29,788 nucleotides of DNA, taken from DATDVT01 sp035289905 (lineage in GTDB: Archaea; Nanobdellota; Nanobdellia; SCGC-AAA011-G17; GW2011-AR18). The stretch lies in contig DATDVT010000015.1 of assembly GCA_035289905.1 (NCBI GenBank), positions 1 to 29,788 on the forward strand. Reading direction: 5' to 3'. The position numbers were made by a program, and so were the translations under genes. The notes beneath the pieces are model-generated. The model was given only the letters and a program-made list of their open reading frames with translations. It did not search any database and was not told where the DNA came from. Positions 1-8,315 of this stretch are shown here, in pieces; the stretch's first letter is position 1, and every line of letters starts with the position of its first letter.

Positions 1-137
1 TTCTCACTCATATCATCATAAGTCTCTATTGGATTTATCAGTCTAAAAGTATTAATAGGCCATATAACATAACCAATAAAGAAACAAACAACTGTAGTAA
101 TAGTAATAAATATTCCAAAACTACCTTTCTTATTCAT
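1..137 (-). CDS. N-terminus of a membrane protein (partial, runs off window)
   Basis: An ATG at 137 opens a minus-strand frame that stays open to the window edge, giving the first 45 residues of a protein whose C-terminus lies outside. The start is MNKKGSFG, followed by one hydrophobic span at about residues 7-27 (GIFITITTVVCFFIGYVIW) and then a polar stretch with PIETYDDMSE. This looks like an N-terminal membrane anchor or first transmembrane helix, with the rest probably outside the cytoplasm. No family can be recognised from this fragment. The neighbouring radical SAM gene reads the same way but ends 70 bp upstream. Confidence 0.6.
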   Translation of the reverse strand, partial: MNKKGSFGIFITITTVVCFFIGYVIWPINTFRLINPIETYDDMSE

Positions 138-209
138 AAATCTAAAATATAAGTTATCTTTTTAAAGTTAATTAAAAAAAAATTATCTTAAAGAATAATT
201 CATTCAAGA

Positions 210-1601
210 TTAGTGTGCCTTCTCCATCCCATAAAAAAAATAATTTTTCATAATCTTAAAAAAATATCTTATTCCTAGTTTAAAATCATAGGGGTTTCTT
301 AAAACAAAAAGAAAATTCCCAATCAACCAAAAAGGATTAAAATATAGATTCGTATAAGCTTTTTTTCTAATTTTATTTAATTCTTCGATACTCAAATCAC
401 ACATACTAACTAATGCTTTATCTTGGAATAGATCTCTCCAACTTAACCCATTACCAAATTTCTCATATAGACTGGTTCCAGGATATGGAACTGCAATATT
501 AAATTGTGCCCCATTAGGTCTTAATTTTCTAATAAATTTAAAGGTTTCTTTAACTGTATTCCAATCCTCTCCTGGAAGACCAAACATAAATGCACAATAA
601 GTTTTAATTCCTACTATTCTACATAATTTTACAGCTTTAATAATCTCTTCAATTTTAACATTTTTATTGGATAAATCTAAAATTTTTTGTGACCCAGATT
701 CAACCCCAAAACTAATTCCAGAACAACCAGATTTTTTCATAATTTTTAGTAATTCTAAATCAACTAGATTAACCCTTGTATTACAATACCATCTAATACC
801 AACCCCTCTTAAACCAGCACATATGTTTAAAACTCTCTCTCTATTAACAGTAAATGTTTCATCAAAAAAGCTAACTAATCTAACGCCATAATTTTTTAAA
901 AGTTTGACTTCTTCAACAACTAAAGAAACGCTTTTCATCTTTAAAGGGGTAGAGGCAACATTACAATAATTACAGTTATATGGACAACCTTTACTGCTAT
1001 AAATAATAGAAAATCTTTCTCCAATATTTGTATTAATAGAATAATAATCAAAACTCTTTAATAAAGTATATGCAGGAATGCTTAGAGAATCATAATCAAA
1101 ACCGTTTCGAATATAAGACTTATTATATAATTTACCCTTAAACCTATAAGCCAAACCTTGGATATCCTTAAATTTATTTATGTCTTTAAATAAATTTCTT
1201 AAAACAACTTCAAAATCACCAGTAATAAAAAAATCCATGTCTGGTGCCTGAATCATGACTTTCTTCCAAACATTTCTTAAAGTAAAACAAATACCTATAC
1301 ATTTTCCATTTTTATTGACTTTTTTAAATAATTTACAAACACCCATATCATAATCAAAAGTAGTGGGTGTAAATCTAAAAATTAACGCATCATAACCAGC
1401 TAATTTTAATTCTTTAAACCTTAGATTTTCTCCATTTGCATCAATTAGTGTAACATCATGTTTTAATTCCATTAAAATCTTCCCAATTTGTAATAAAGAA
1501 TATGGGGGCAATATAGAATTTCTTTCAACAATCTCGCATCTCTCTTCTCTAATTACAGGAATACCATTAAAACGTGGAGGATTAACTAATAAAACTTTCA
1601 T
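210..1601 (-). CDS. B12-binding-type radical SAM protein
   Basis: 463-residue cytosolic enzyme with the two-part layout of cobalamin-dependent radical SAM proteins (BchE/YgiQ-like class). The N-terminus, MKVLLVNPPR..., resembles a B12-binding Rossmann domain (about residues 1-150). The radical SAM core carries Cys206-x3-Cys210-x2-Cys213 (GCPYNCNYC), which should hold the SAM-binding [4Fe-4S] cluster. Downstream motifs FFDETF (about 245-250) and ISFGVESGS (about 296-304) are typical TIM-barrel strands of this family. Substrate is unknown: the family includes methylases, cyclases and lipid- or cofactor-modifying enzymes. It lies 48 bp downstream of a glycosyltransferase operon on the same strand, so a role in surface glycan or lipid modification is possible but only inferred from position. 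An AT-rich TATA-like stretch sits about 30 bp upstream. Confidence 0.85.
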   Translation of the reverse strand: MKVLLVNPPRFNGIPVIREERCEIVERNSILPPYSLLQIGKILMELKHDVTLIDANGENLRFKELKLAGYDALIFRFTPTTFDYDMGVCKLFKKVNKNGKCIGICFTLRNVWKKVMIQAPDMDFFITGDFEVVLRNLFKDINKFKDIQGLAYRFKGKLYNKSYIRNGFDYDSLSIPAYTLLKSFDYYSINTNIGERFSIIYSSKGCPYNCNYCNVASTPLKMKSVSLVVEEVKLLKNYGVRLVSFFDETFTVNRERVLNICAGLRGVGIRWYCNTRVNLVDLELLKIMKKSGCSGISFGVESGSQKILDLSNKNVKIEEIIKAVKLCRIVGIKTYCAFMFGLPGEDWNTVKETFKFIRKLRPNGAQFNIAVPYPGTSLYEKFGNGLSWRDLFQDKALVSMCDLSIEELNKIRKKAYTNLYFNPFWLIGNFLFVLRNPYDFKLGIRYFFKIMKNYFFYGMEKAH

Positions 1602-1649
1602 AACTTTTAAGTTAAAACAATAATACTTAAAAATATTTGATACTATAAT

Positions 1650-2762
1650 CTAACTATTAACAAATATACTTTCATATATTTCTTTAGTTTTAATACTCAT
1701 TGATTCAGAACTAAAACTTTTAAATTTGTAATCATTATTTAATACATAATTTATTTTTTCCTTAATCCCTTTAATATCTCCAGCTTCAAATAAATATTCT
1801 TTATCTAAAATTTCTGGAATTCCCCCAACATTTGAACCAATTACCTTACATTTACAATTTAAAGCCTCAATAATTGATATTGGAAAGTTTTCATAATAAG
1901 AAGGTAACACTAAAACATCAGCTAAAGAATAAACATACTTCAAATTTTTATTATAAATATAACCTAAAAAATTAACACCGTTGATATTATCTCCGTGACC
2001 AACAACAACTAACTCTACATCCAAATCCTTAGTAGCTAAAATTAAATCATGAATGCCTTTTTGAGCTAAAAACCTACCAACAAATAAAACAATATTTTTC
2101 TTTCCTCTTAATTGTGGAAATTTCTCTAAACTATCTTCTCTATCAACTTTATAAAAACAATTAGGATCTACCCCGTTATAAACAACAAAGGCATTTAATC
2201 CGAATAACTCTTTAATTTTTTTTGCATAAAAATTAGAGACTGTAATAAAATTAGTAGTCCTTTTTAGATAGGCTTTTTGTAATCTTTTAATAAAAAAACT
2301 AAATAATAAACTCATTGATTCAGAAAAACTCCTCTTTTCTTTGCTTAATTTAGTAGCTTCTAATTGAGTTTCAATTGAGGTATGTATTGTTACTAAATGT
2401 TTTATTTTACGATAAGATGGAAAGAATTTTAGCCAGATATCTGGCATATGTACCAGATTCATAGAATGGATTAAATCAAAATTATTTTCCTTCTGTAATC
2501 TCCAAAATTTAAATAATAAAGCTATTTGAAACTTAAAATTATAGAAAAAAGAATCCCTAGCAATAGTTAAATTATGAATCTTACAATTAAATTCCCTTTC
2601 TAACTCTTCTTTGTTATAATAATCTCCTCTAACAGGAGTAATTACATGAATATCATAACTTTTACTTAATTCTTTAACTAAATTGGCTGCATAAGTTCCA
2701 ACACCACCCCAACAAGGAATAAACTCTGGTGCTAAAATACAGATCTTTTTCAGCTCGACCAT
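1650..2762 (-). CDS. GT4-family glycosyltransferase
   Basis: 370-residue GT-B fold sugar transferase, expected to use a nucleotide-sugar donor at the inner membrane face. The N-terminal acceptor domain opens ICILAPEFIPCWGGVGTYAANL, the glycine-rich loop of GT4 enzymes. The C-terminal donor domain shows NIVLFVGRFLAQKGIHDLI (about 225-243) and the E-x7-E region YENFPISIIEALNCKCKVIGS (about 290-310). Length is normal for GT4. The start overlaps the end of the upstream 139-aa gene by 13 bp, so translation is probably coupled. It is the last gene of a three-gene operon with a GT2 enzyme, suggesting assembly of a lipid-linked or surface glycan. Sugar specificity cannot be read from the sequence. 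Confidence 0.9.
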   Translation of the reverse strand: MVELKKICILAPEFIPCWGGVGTYAANLVKELSKSYDIHVITPVRGDYYNKEELEREFNCKIHNLTIARDSFFYNFKFQIALLFKFWRLQKENNFDLIHSMNLVHMPDIWLKFFPSYRKIKHLVTIHTSIETQLEATKLSKEKRSFSESMSLLFSFFIKRLQKAYLKRTTNFITVSNFYAKKIKELFGLNAFVVYNGVDPNCFYKVDREDSLEKFPQLRGKKNIVLFVGRFLAQKGIHDLILATKDLDVELVVVGHGDNINGVNFLGYIYNKNLKYVYSLADVLVLPSYYENFPISIIEALNCKCKVIGSNVGGIPEILDKEYLFEAGDIKGIKEKINYVLNNDYKFKSFSSESMSIKTKEIYESIFVNS

Positions 2763-3169
2763 CGTCTATACCATGGTAAACGATCTTCTATAAATTTTTT
2801 CTCTTCCCTAAGACAATTATTTATACTCTTTCTATGGAAATAATCTAATAATCTAGGATTATGACATAAAACTATTAGATAATTTTCTTTAGCTGTTAAA
2901 TTGTGTCTATTATAAGATAAATTACCTAAATGGATTGCTCCAATCTTTATATAAGGTAATACTTCATTATCAAAAACTAAATCTTTTCTTGCACCATTTT
3001 CAATCTCTTCCTTTAATCTTTCCTGTCTCCGAATTAAAATACCAAGAGAGGTAATATCCTCTAACAAGTAAGCTACTGTAAACCTATAAGAATCCTTTTC
3101 TAACTCTTTAACCCTATATCTATAAAACCCTTCTTCAAATAAAGATTCAAAAAAATTTATGGCTTCCAT
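2750..3169 (-). CDS. hypothetical protein between two glycosyltransferases
   Basis: 139-residue soluble protein that I do not recognise. It is rich in charged residues and probably mostly helical: an acidic/basic N-terminal half (FFESLFEEGFYRYRVKELE), a central stretch with RRQERLKEEIENGARKD, and a C-terminus ending LPWYRRWSS. There is no signal peptide or membrane span and no obvious catalytic motif. Its start overlaps the GT2 gene by 13 bp and its end overlaps the GT4 gene by 13 bp, so it is surely made with them. An accessory, adaptor or substrate-specific role in the same glycan pathway is a fair inference from this placement, but no function is shown by the sequence. Confidence 0.75.
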   Translation of the reverse strand: MEAINFFESLFEEGFYRYRVKELEKDSYRFTVAYLLEDITSLGILIRRQERLKEEIENGARKDLVFDNEVLPYIKIGAIHLGNLSYNRHNLTAKENYLIVLCHNPRLLDYFHRKSINNCLREEKKFIEDRLPWYRRWSS

Positions 3170-3852
3170 GTTAAGTACTTAACCCAACTTTTCATAATTC
3201 TATAACCATCTCTAAGGGGATTTAAACTACTTTGTCCTTCCCTATGATAATAACTAATAGGAACAGCAAAAATTTCATAACCTAGTTTACTCATTTTAGT
3301 TAACATCTCCATCTCTATACTAAATCCTTCTGACTCAAGATGTTTTCTTAATTCTTTAATTACTTTAAAATTCCAAGCAAAATAACCAGTACAAACATCT
3401 GTTACATTTCCATTATAACCTATCCTAACCATAAAACTAAAAAACCAATTTCCCATCCTATTAAATCTAGACATTTCCCCATTTATTTTACCACATAACC
3501 TAGAACCAATAACAACATCACAAAATCCAGATGCGATTGGTTCAACTAATCTTAACATTTCTTTAGCACTATAAGTAGCATCACCATCTAACATAACAAC
3601 AATATCTGCTTTTTTTATAGAATTAAAACCAGACCTAACTGCATTTCCTTTTCCTTGTTTACTCTCAAAAATAACAGTAGCTCCGTGTGCTTTAGCAATC
3701 TCAGCAGTTCTATCTTTAGAATTATTATCAATAACTAAAACCTCTACATTATATCCTAAAGCATTAAAAGAAGAATAAAGGATAGAATCAATAACTTTAC
3801 CAATACCATTTTCTTCGTTATAACAAGGTATCATAACTACTAACTTCTTCAT
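3157..3852 (-). CDS. GT2-family glycosyltransferase (dolichyl-phosphate sugar synthase-like)
   Basis: 231-residue GT-A fold enzyme. The N-terminus VVMIPCYNEENGIGKVI is the GT2 signature, followed by LVIDNNSKDRTAEIA (about 39-53) for nucleotide binding and MLDGDATYS (about 87-95), the metal-binding DxD equivalent. The region TGYFAWNFKVIKEL and the C-terminal SSLNPLRDGYRIM match dolichyl-phosphate mannose/glucose synthases, which charge polyprenyl phosphate with one sugar. There is no C-terminal membrane domain, so it is the short soluble form. It is the first gene of the operon, with a TATA-like box about 27 bp upstream and no SD, consistent with a leaderless message. Dolichyl-phosphate sugar synthesis feeding surface glycosylation is the likely role; the exact sugar is unknown. 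Confidence 0.88.
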   Translation of the reverse strand: MKKLVVMIPCYNEENGIGKVIDSILYSSFNALGYNVEVLVIDNNSKDRTAEIAKAHGATVIFESKQGKGNAVRSGFNSIKKADIVVMLDGDATYSAKEMLRLVEPIASGFCDVVIGSRLCGKINGEMSRFNRMGNWFFSFMVRIGYNGNVTDVCTGYFAWNFKVIKELRKHLESEGFSIEMEMLTKMSKLGYEIFAVPISYYHREGQSSLNPLRDGYRIMKSWVKYLTWKP

Positions 3853-3872
3853 AGTAACAACAAGATAAAACT

Positions 3873-3885
3873 AGTATTTAAACAA
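3873..3885 (-). promoter_or_regulatory. TATA-like box for the glycosyltransferase operon
   Basis: Read on the minus strand this is TGTTTAAATACTA, centred about 27 bp upstream of the GT2 start codon at 3852, with no SD in between. This spacing fits an archaeal TATA box driving a leaderless transcript. Confidence 0.5.
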
Positions 3886-3920
3886 AAAGGTGATAAAAAA
3901 TAAAGAAAAGAATAGATATT

Positions 3921-6050
3921 TTAGTTTTTATATTTTATAAAGAGTAGATAACCAAACATACCAACTAAAATAATTATTAACACTATAAATACGCCAAAAC
4001 TCCATTTTCCATTAGCACCAATTGTTGCTGCTGTAATTCCTTCCATATCTTCATTTGAATTCTGGACTTGTGTTTCTTTACCAGAATCTACAACCTCTTC
4101 TTTTAGTAATTCCTTAACTGCAGTATCGTCATTTTCGTTAATAATGGTTGTTTCTTCATTAGAAGCAAATGTCCAATCTTCTGCACCATCATTACTTGTG
4201 TCTAAACTATTAGAATTACTATTATCACTATTAGTACTTAACAAACTTACGCTCTGGGTATTTGAACCTATTAAAATATTTTCACTCACATAATTATTTG
4301 ATCCAAAACCATCATATAAATCAACGCTACAAACCCAACTATCACCATTACTAGTCAAAGCATCGCTTACTTGGTTATAATTATTATTATAATGATTTTG
4401 CATATCTTCATCAGTCAAAGCCAAATTATATATTTTAATATCATCTAAAGCACCTACAAAATTAAAACCATCTTCAAAATAAACCCAATTTCCTAGATAT
4501 AAGTCATCATTATTATACTCTTGGTTATAAATATCTGTAACATTAGTAACTATCTCCTGTTCCATAACTCCATTTTTATAAAACTTTAATTTACCGCTAT
4601 CATAAACAATAGCTACATGTGTCCATTGGTCTAAAGGTATGTTTACACCAGAATAATATGCACTATAAATTCCATTAGTATCCATTAGTCTGACCATTAA
4701 TGTATTAGCTTCTGCAACACCAAAAGTATATTGTCCAATTCGATCAGTAGAATCCCATTTAGATGTAATCATTCTCTCTAGATAATGACTTTTAGCACCT
4801 AACTTAACCCAAGCCTCAATAGTAAAATATTTAGTTAAATCTAGACTAGCATCATCTTCAATTTTAATATAACTAGTCTCACTAAAACTAACTGCTTCAA
4901 AACCATTTCTATCGTTAACTAATTCACCATTATAGACAACGCCATTATTTTGATAACCACTATAATCTTGTGCCTTTAAATCCTCTAAAGGTGTGTTTAA
5001 AACCATTAATCCTTGACCGTTTTTAAAAAAATTATAAATTTCCTGAATACTATCATTATCTTGATCTATTATGCCAGTAGCATCACAAATCAAATTATCT
5101 GCATCAGAATTACCTTTAAGCTCTATATTTGTTAAGATAGGTAGATTATCTAAAAAATGTTCATTACTTCCAACTCCACCTGAATAACACTTCCAATTCT
5201 GTCCATGCATAGTCATATCTTCAGTGATTACGTCATAAAATTGATTTGCATGTTTTAATAATAAATTATCGCTTAAAACACCATCATAAACAATTATATT
5301 ATCAATTCTTCCTAAAAAATTAAACTCTGCTCCTCCCTGCCAATTACCCACATAGATTGCATCATTATCATACTCTTGATTAAATAAAGTATGCACATAT
5401 AAATCTTTTAGTTGATTATTAATATCATATCCATTTGTTAATTCTTGTTCCATAACACCATTCTTATAAAACTTTAAAGAATCTCCATTATCATAAACAA
5501 CAGCTACATGTACCCATTGTTCTAATGGTATTTGTACTCCTGAATAAAAGGCTTGCATTTTTCCATTTTCGTCCCATAATCTAACCATTAAAGTATCTTG
5601 ATCAGAAACACCAAAACTAAATTGACCAACATCATGGGTACCTTTCATCTTACTTAGAATCATCCTTTCATTTGTAGAATAATTCTTATCTTCTAAAAAA
5701 ATCCAAGCTTCAACACTAAATGTGTTAAAAAAATCAAATAAATCTGAATCTTTGATATAGGCATAATCCTCTGATTGATCATAAACTAAAGCTCCTCCAG
5801 TAACACCAACGCCATCTACATAAACTTGATTATAATCTGTTTCTAGATTATTATTATAACCTGAATAATCCATAGTATTCCCATTTAAAGGCAGATAAAG
5901 TTTATACATATATTCTCCATTAATACTCCACGAATAATATTCTCCATTTGTACAAGTTAAATCCCCATTACTGATTTCTAAGACTGGTGCTGCAATTACA
6001 CTAAAGATTATACTAACCATTAGAACTAAATAGAGTAATATTTTTTTCAT
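3921..6050 (-). CDS. membrane-anchored surface protein with two LamG domains
   Basis: 709-residue exported protein. It has a signal peptide (MKKILLYLVLMVSIIFSVIAA), two LamG/concanavalin A-like jelly-roll domains at about residues 50-265 and 350-565, an Asn/Ser/acid-rich linker (about 600-660) and a C-terminal transmembrane anchor followed by KYKN. The two LamG copies share long matches such as NTLMVRL versus DTLMVRL and the exact string KFYKNGVMEQE, so the domain was duplicated internally. Between and after them are degenerate W-x-C...N segments (NWKCYSGGVGSNE, SWVCSVDLYDGFGSN) like those in other archaeal LamG surface proteins. LamG domains bind sugars or proteins, so adhesion or cell-contact is the likely role. 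It has a strong SD and its own promoter, and sits next to the glycosyltransferase operon. Confidence 0.85.
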   Translation of the reverse strand: MKKILLYLVLMVSIIFSVIAAPVLEISNGDLTCTNGEYYSWSINGEYMYKLYLPLNGNTMDYSGYNNNLETDYNQVYVDGVGVTGGALVYDQSEDYAYIKDSDLFDFFNTFSVEAWIFLEDKNYSTNERMILSKMKGTHDVGQFSFGVSDQDTLMVRLWDENGKMQAFYSGVQIPLEQWVHVAVVYDNGDSLKFYKNGVMEQELTNGYDINNQLKDLYVHTLFNQEYDNDAIYVGNWQGGAEFNFLGRIDNIIVYDGVLSDNLLLKHANQFYDVITEDMTMHGQNWKCYSGGVGSNEHFLDNLPILTNIELKGNSDADNLICDATGIIDQDNDSIQEIYNFFKNGQGLMVLNTPLEDLKAQDYSGYQNNGVVYNGELVNDRNGFEAVSFSETSYIKIEDDASLDLTKYFTIEAWVKLGAKSHYLERMITSKWDSTDRIGQYTFGVAEANTLMVRLMDTNGIYSAYYSGVNIPLDQWTHVAIVYDSGKLKFYKNGVMEQEIVTNVTDIYNQEYNNDDLYLGNWVYFEDGFNFVGALDDIKIYNLALTDEDMQNHYNNNYNQVSDALTSNGDSWVCSVDLYDGFGSNNYVSENILIGSNTQSVSLLSTNSDNSNSNSLDTSNDGAEDWTFASNEETTIINENDDTAVKELLKEEVVDSGKETQVQNSNEDMEGITAATIGANGKWSFGVFIVLIIILVGMFGYLLFIKYKN

Positions 6051-6055
6051 TTTAA

Positions 6056-6062
6056 CCTCCTT
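6056..6062 (-). promoter_or_regulatory. strong Shine-Dalgarno for the LamG protein
   Basis: AAGGAGG on the minus strand with a 5-nt spacer to the ATG at 6050. It fixes the start of the LamG gene and is one of the few full SD motifs in this window, where most genes look leaderless. Confidence 0.8.
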
Positions 6063-6086
6063 ATCTGAAATTGTACAAAGAAAGAA

Positions 6087-6100
6087 GATATTTAAATTTT
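6087..6100 (-). promoter_or_regulatory. TATA-like box for the LamG gene
   Basis: Minus-strand AAAATTTAAATATC lies about 44 bp upstream of the ATG, which would put transcription start roughly 18-20 nt before the start codon and leave room for the SD. It lies in the 61-bp gap behind the GluRS gene. Confidence 0.45.
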
Positions 6101-6111
6101 ATTTACTTATA

Positions 6112-7737
6112 TTATCTACAACAGAATATTACCTCTCCTTCGTGTACAATAAAAAAACCTAATCTTTCGGCTTGAAAAATAGTATTCTCTTTTAATTTCT
6201 TTTCAATAATTCCTTTTTTAATTCCATCTTCAAAAATAACATTTACTTTATAATTGTCATAAGGTAAATAATGTAATATTTCTCCTTTATTCTTATTGTT
6301 TTTAAACTTTTCATATTCCCAAGAATGAAACTTTAATTTTTTATCAAAGGTAAAATTACATAAGTCCATTAACCTATAGACCTTATTTTTTTTTAAATTA
6401 TCATAATCTAACTTAGAAACAAATATTTTTCCATTAATTTTTAATCTTCTACCTTTTAATCTAAGACCTGGATGTAAATCCAATTCTATTTCTTTATGAA
6501 TATCTAGTTTAACTTCAACAGGATCTAAAACTAAAAAATATCTATCAACGTTTTCAATTAATTGTTTTTGGTGATAGTTTAATAATTTAAAAAACTCGTT
6601 CTTAGAAACAGTTTTATCATTCTCACTCAAACCAATATCTAAAGCAAACCTCTTTAAAGCCTCAGCCTTATAACCTCTTTTTCTTAAAGCTGGTACAAAT
6701 GGTAATCTAATATCATCCCAACCAGAATATTCCCCTCTTTCAATAGCCATCTTAACCTTAGTTTTACTTAATTGTAAATCCTCAAAATTAACCATTCCAA
6801 AATAAACAACCTCTGGTTTATTCCAATTTAAATAATCACAAATAATCCTCTCTTTTTTTACACCATCCATTTGATCTTTTCCACGAATAGAATGGGTGAT
6901 ATTCAATTTAAAATCACACACAGCAACTGCAAAATTTAATAAAGGCCATACTCTATATTCCTTTCCAGTCTTAGGATGTATATCCTCTTTAATTCTCGCC
7001 AAACCAAAATCTATCATTGCAGGATTTTTATCCTTTAGATCAGTTTTAATCCTAACAATTGCTTCTCCTTGACTATAGCTAGAGAACATCTTAGCAAATC
7101 TTTCAGTATGGTTTTTTTTATTTCTACATGGACAAGCCTTTCTTTTTTTTACATATTCTCTAAAATCATCTCCAGTACATTCACAAACATATGTTTTATC
7201 TAATTCTATTAATTTTTCAATAGCATCATAATAATCACCCATAAAATCACTCTGACAAACTATTTTAGAAACATTATCTACTAACCATTTAGCATCTTTT
7301 TCAATCATTTGATAGGCTGGTTTATGAATATTCTCAGCATTAGTATCATCTATTCTAACAATAAATTCGCCTTTATACTTTTTACAATATTCAGAGTTAA
7401 ATATAAATGCAATAACATGTCCTATATGCAATGGTCCAGAAGGCGAGGGTGCAAATCTCATTATTGTTTTTCTTTTAACATTTGATAATTCTTTTAACGA
7501 TTTTATTTCTTCCTTCTTTTCTTCTAATAGTTCAGGAGCTATTTTTTTTAATTTTTTAATTTGTTCTTCTAATGATAATTTATTAACTTTTTTAACTATT
7601 TCATTAATTTCACTTATTAGTTTTTTTATATCTTTTTTTAAATCTGGATTTTCTTGTAGAACTTTACCAACTACTGCACCAGAATTAGCTTTTCCATTAA
7701 ATTTTACAGCATTTTGTAAAACATATTTTTCAATCAT
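6112..7737 (-). CDS. gltX: glutamyl-tRNA synthetase, archaeal type
   Basis: 541-residue class I aminoacyl-tRNA synthetase that charges tRNA-Glu (and often tRNA-Gln, later amidated, in archaea). The HIGH motif is at 104-107 within FAPSPSGPLHIGH. A Cys-rich insert has Cys185-x-Cys187 and Cys202-x-Cys204 (VCECTG, CPCR). The KMSKS-equivalent is LSKTK at 323-327, followed by the archaeal/eukaryal hallmark GEYSGWDDIRLPFVPALRKRGY. The C-terminal half is the beta-barrel anticodon-binding domain of the GlnRS/archaeal GluRS branch, not the bacterial helical one. Length is normal. It lies 42 bp downstream of an HTH gene on the same strand but has its own TATA-like sequence (CCTATAAATTT region, about 7753-7764). 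Confidence 0.95.
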   Translation of the reverse strand: MIEKYVLQNAVKFNGKANSGAVVGKVLQENPDLKKDIKKLISEINEIVKKVNKLSLEEQIKKLKKIAPELLEEKKEEIKSLKELSNVKRKTIMRFAPSPSGPLHIGHVIAFIFNSEYCKKYKGEFIVRIDDTNAENIHKPAYQMIEKDAKWLVDNVSKIVCQSDFMGDYYDAIEKLIELDKTYVCECTGDDFREYVKKRKACPCRNKKNHTERFAKMFSSYSQGEAIVRIKTDLKDKNPAMIDFGLARIKEDIHPKTGKEYRVWPLLNFAVAVCDFKLNITHSIRGKDQMDGVKKERIICDYLNWNKPEVVYFGMVNFEDLQLSKTKVKMAIERGEYSGWDDIRLPFVPALRKRGYKAEALKRFALDIGLSENDKTVSKNEFFKLLNYHQKQLIENVDRYFLVLDPVEVKLDIHKEIELDLHPGLRLKGRRLKINGKIFVSKLDYDNLKKNKVYRLMDLCNFTFDKKLKFHSWEYEKFKNNKNKGEILHYLPYDNYKVNVIFEDGIKKGIIEKKLKENTIFQAERLGFFIVHEGEVIFCCR

Positions 7738-7779
7738 AACTTATTTTATAATGCCTATAAATTTAAAATTAACTAATTT

Positions 7780-8211
7780 TTACTTTAAATTTTTAAAATA
7801 TCTTTTTGGTACTCTTTCCACCAGAACATCAGTAACATTTTTCTTACTATCTCCAAATGCTATGTATATTAATCTAACTAGACTATCATTAGGTAATTCT
7901 CTTCCAGAAATATACCTTTTAATTACCATTGGCGACACAATTAATTCTTCTGCTAACCACTTATAATCTTTTTTAAGAAAATTTAATCTATTTTGGATAT
8001 ATCTACCAAAACGCTCACTTAAATAAGATGGTTCAACTTCATCATCATCAAACCTTATTCTTTTCTTTGATACTTTAGAAAATAAACTAGGGTCTAGAAA
8101 ACTCTCTGATAAATCAGCCATATTTGTAACACTTTCTAAACCAGTATCCCTTTCAGAAAACCTTCTAAAATCTATAACTGTTTCAAAACTTGTAGGAGAT
8201 AAACTTCTCAT
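7780..8211 (-). CDS. small HTH-domain protein
   Basis: 143-residue protein. The first 60 residues are polar and probably disordered (SLSPTSFETVIDFRRFSERD). The C-terminal part, about 82-118, reads YKWLAEELIVSPMVIKRYIS then GRELPNDSLVRLIYIAFG, which has the spacing of a Cro/CI (XRE)-type helix-turn-helix: a first helix, a second helix starting at SPMVI, and a third ending before a Pro. It is probably a DNA-binding regulator, although the call rests on pattern only. It is divergent from a PRPP-synthetase-like gene across a 104-bp gap holding two copies of ATATTTAAAT, so it could regulate itself and that gene. GluRS follows it on the same strand. Confidence 0.65.
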   Translation of the reverse strand: MRSLSPTSFETVIDFRRFSERDTGLESVTNMADLSESFLDPSLFSKVSKKRIRFDDDEVEPSYLSERFGRYIQNRLNFLKKDYKWLAEELIVSPMVIKRYISGRELPNDSLVRLIYIAFGDSKKNVTDVLVERVPKRYFKNLK

Positions 8212-8231
8212 TATACTTTAATTACCAAAAG

Positions 8232-8260
8232 ATATTTAAATTAATTGGCTATATTTAAAT
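8232..8260. promoter_or_regulatory. divergent promoter region with duplicated ATATTTAAAT
   Basis: ATATTTAAAT occurs at 8232-8241 and again at 8251-8260, 19 bp apart. The first copy is centred about 25 bp upstream of the HTH gene start (8211), where a TATA box should lie. The second could serve the plus-strand gene at 8316 with a ~30-nt leader, or be an operator. The repeated element is seen; its use is inferred. Confidence 0.45.
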
Positions 8261-8315
8261 AAACTATTCAACAAAATATAATAATCTTTATTAAGAAAAC
8301 ATAAATTTAAAGAAT

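Noticed and set aside
667..891. Plus-strand 74-aa frame opposite the radical SAM gene
   Set aside because: It is a reverse-strand shadow of a well-conserved gene with no start signals of its own; the same applies to frames at 7751, 10482, 11636, 12645, 15922, 17905 and 27317.
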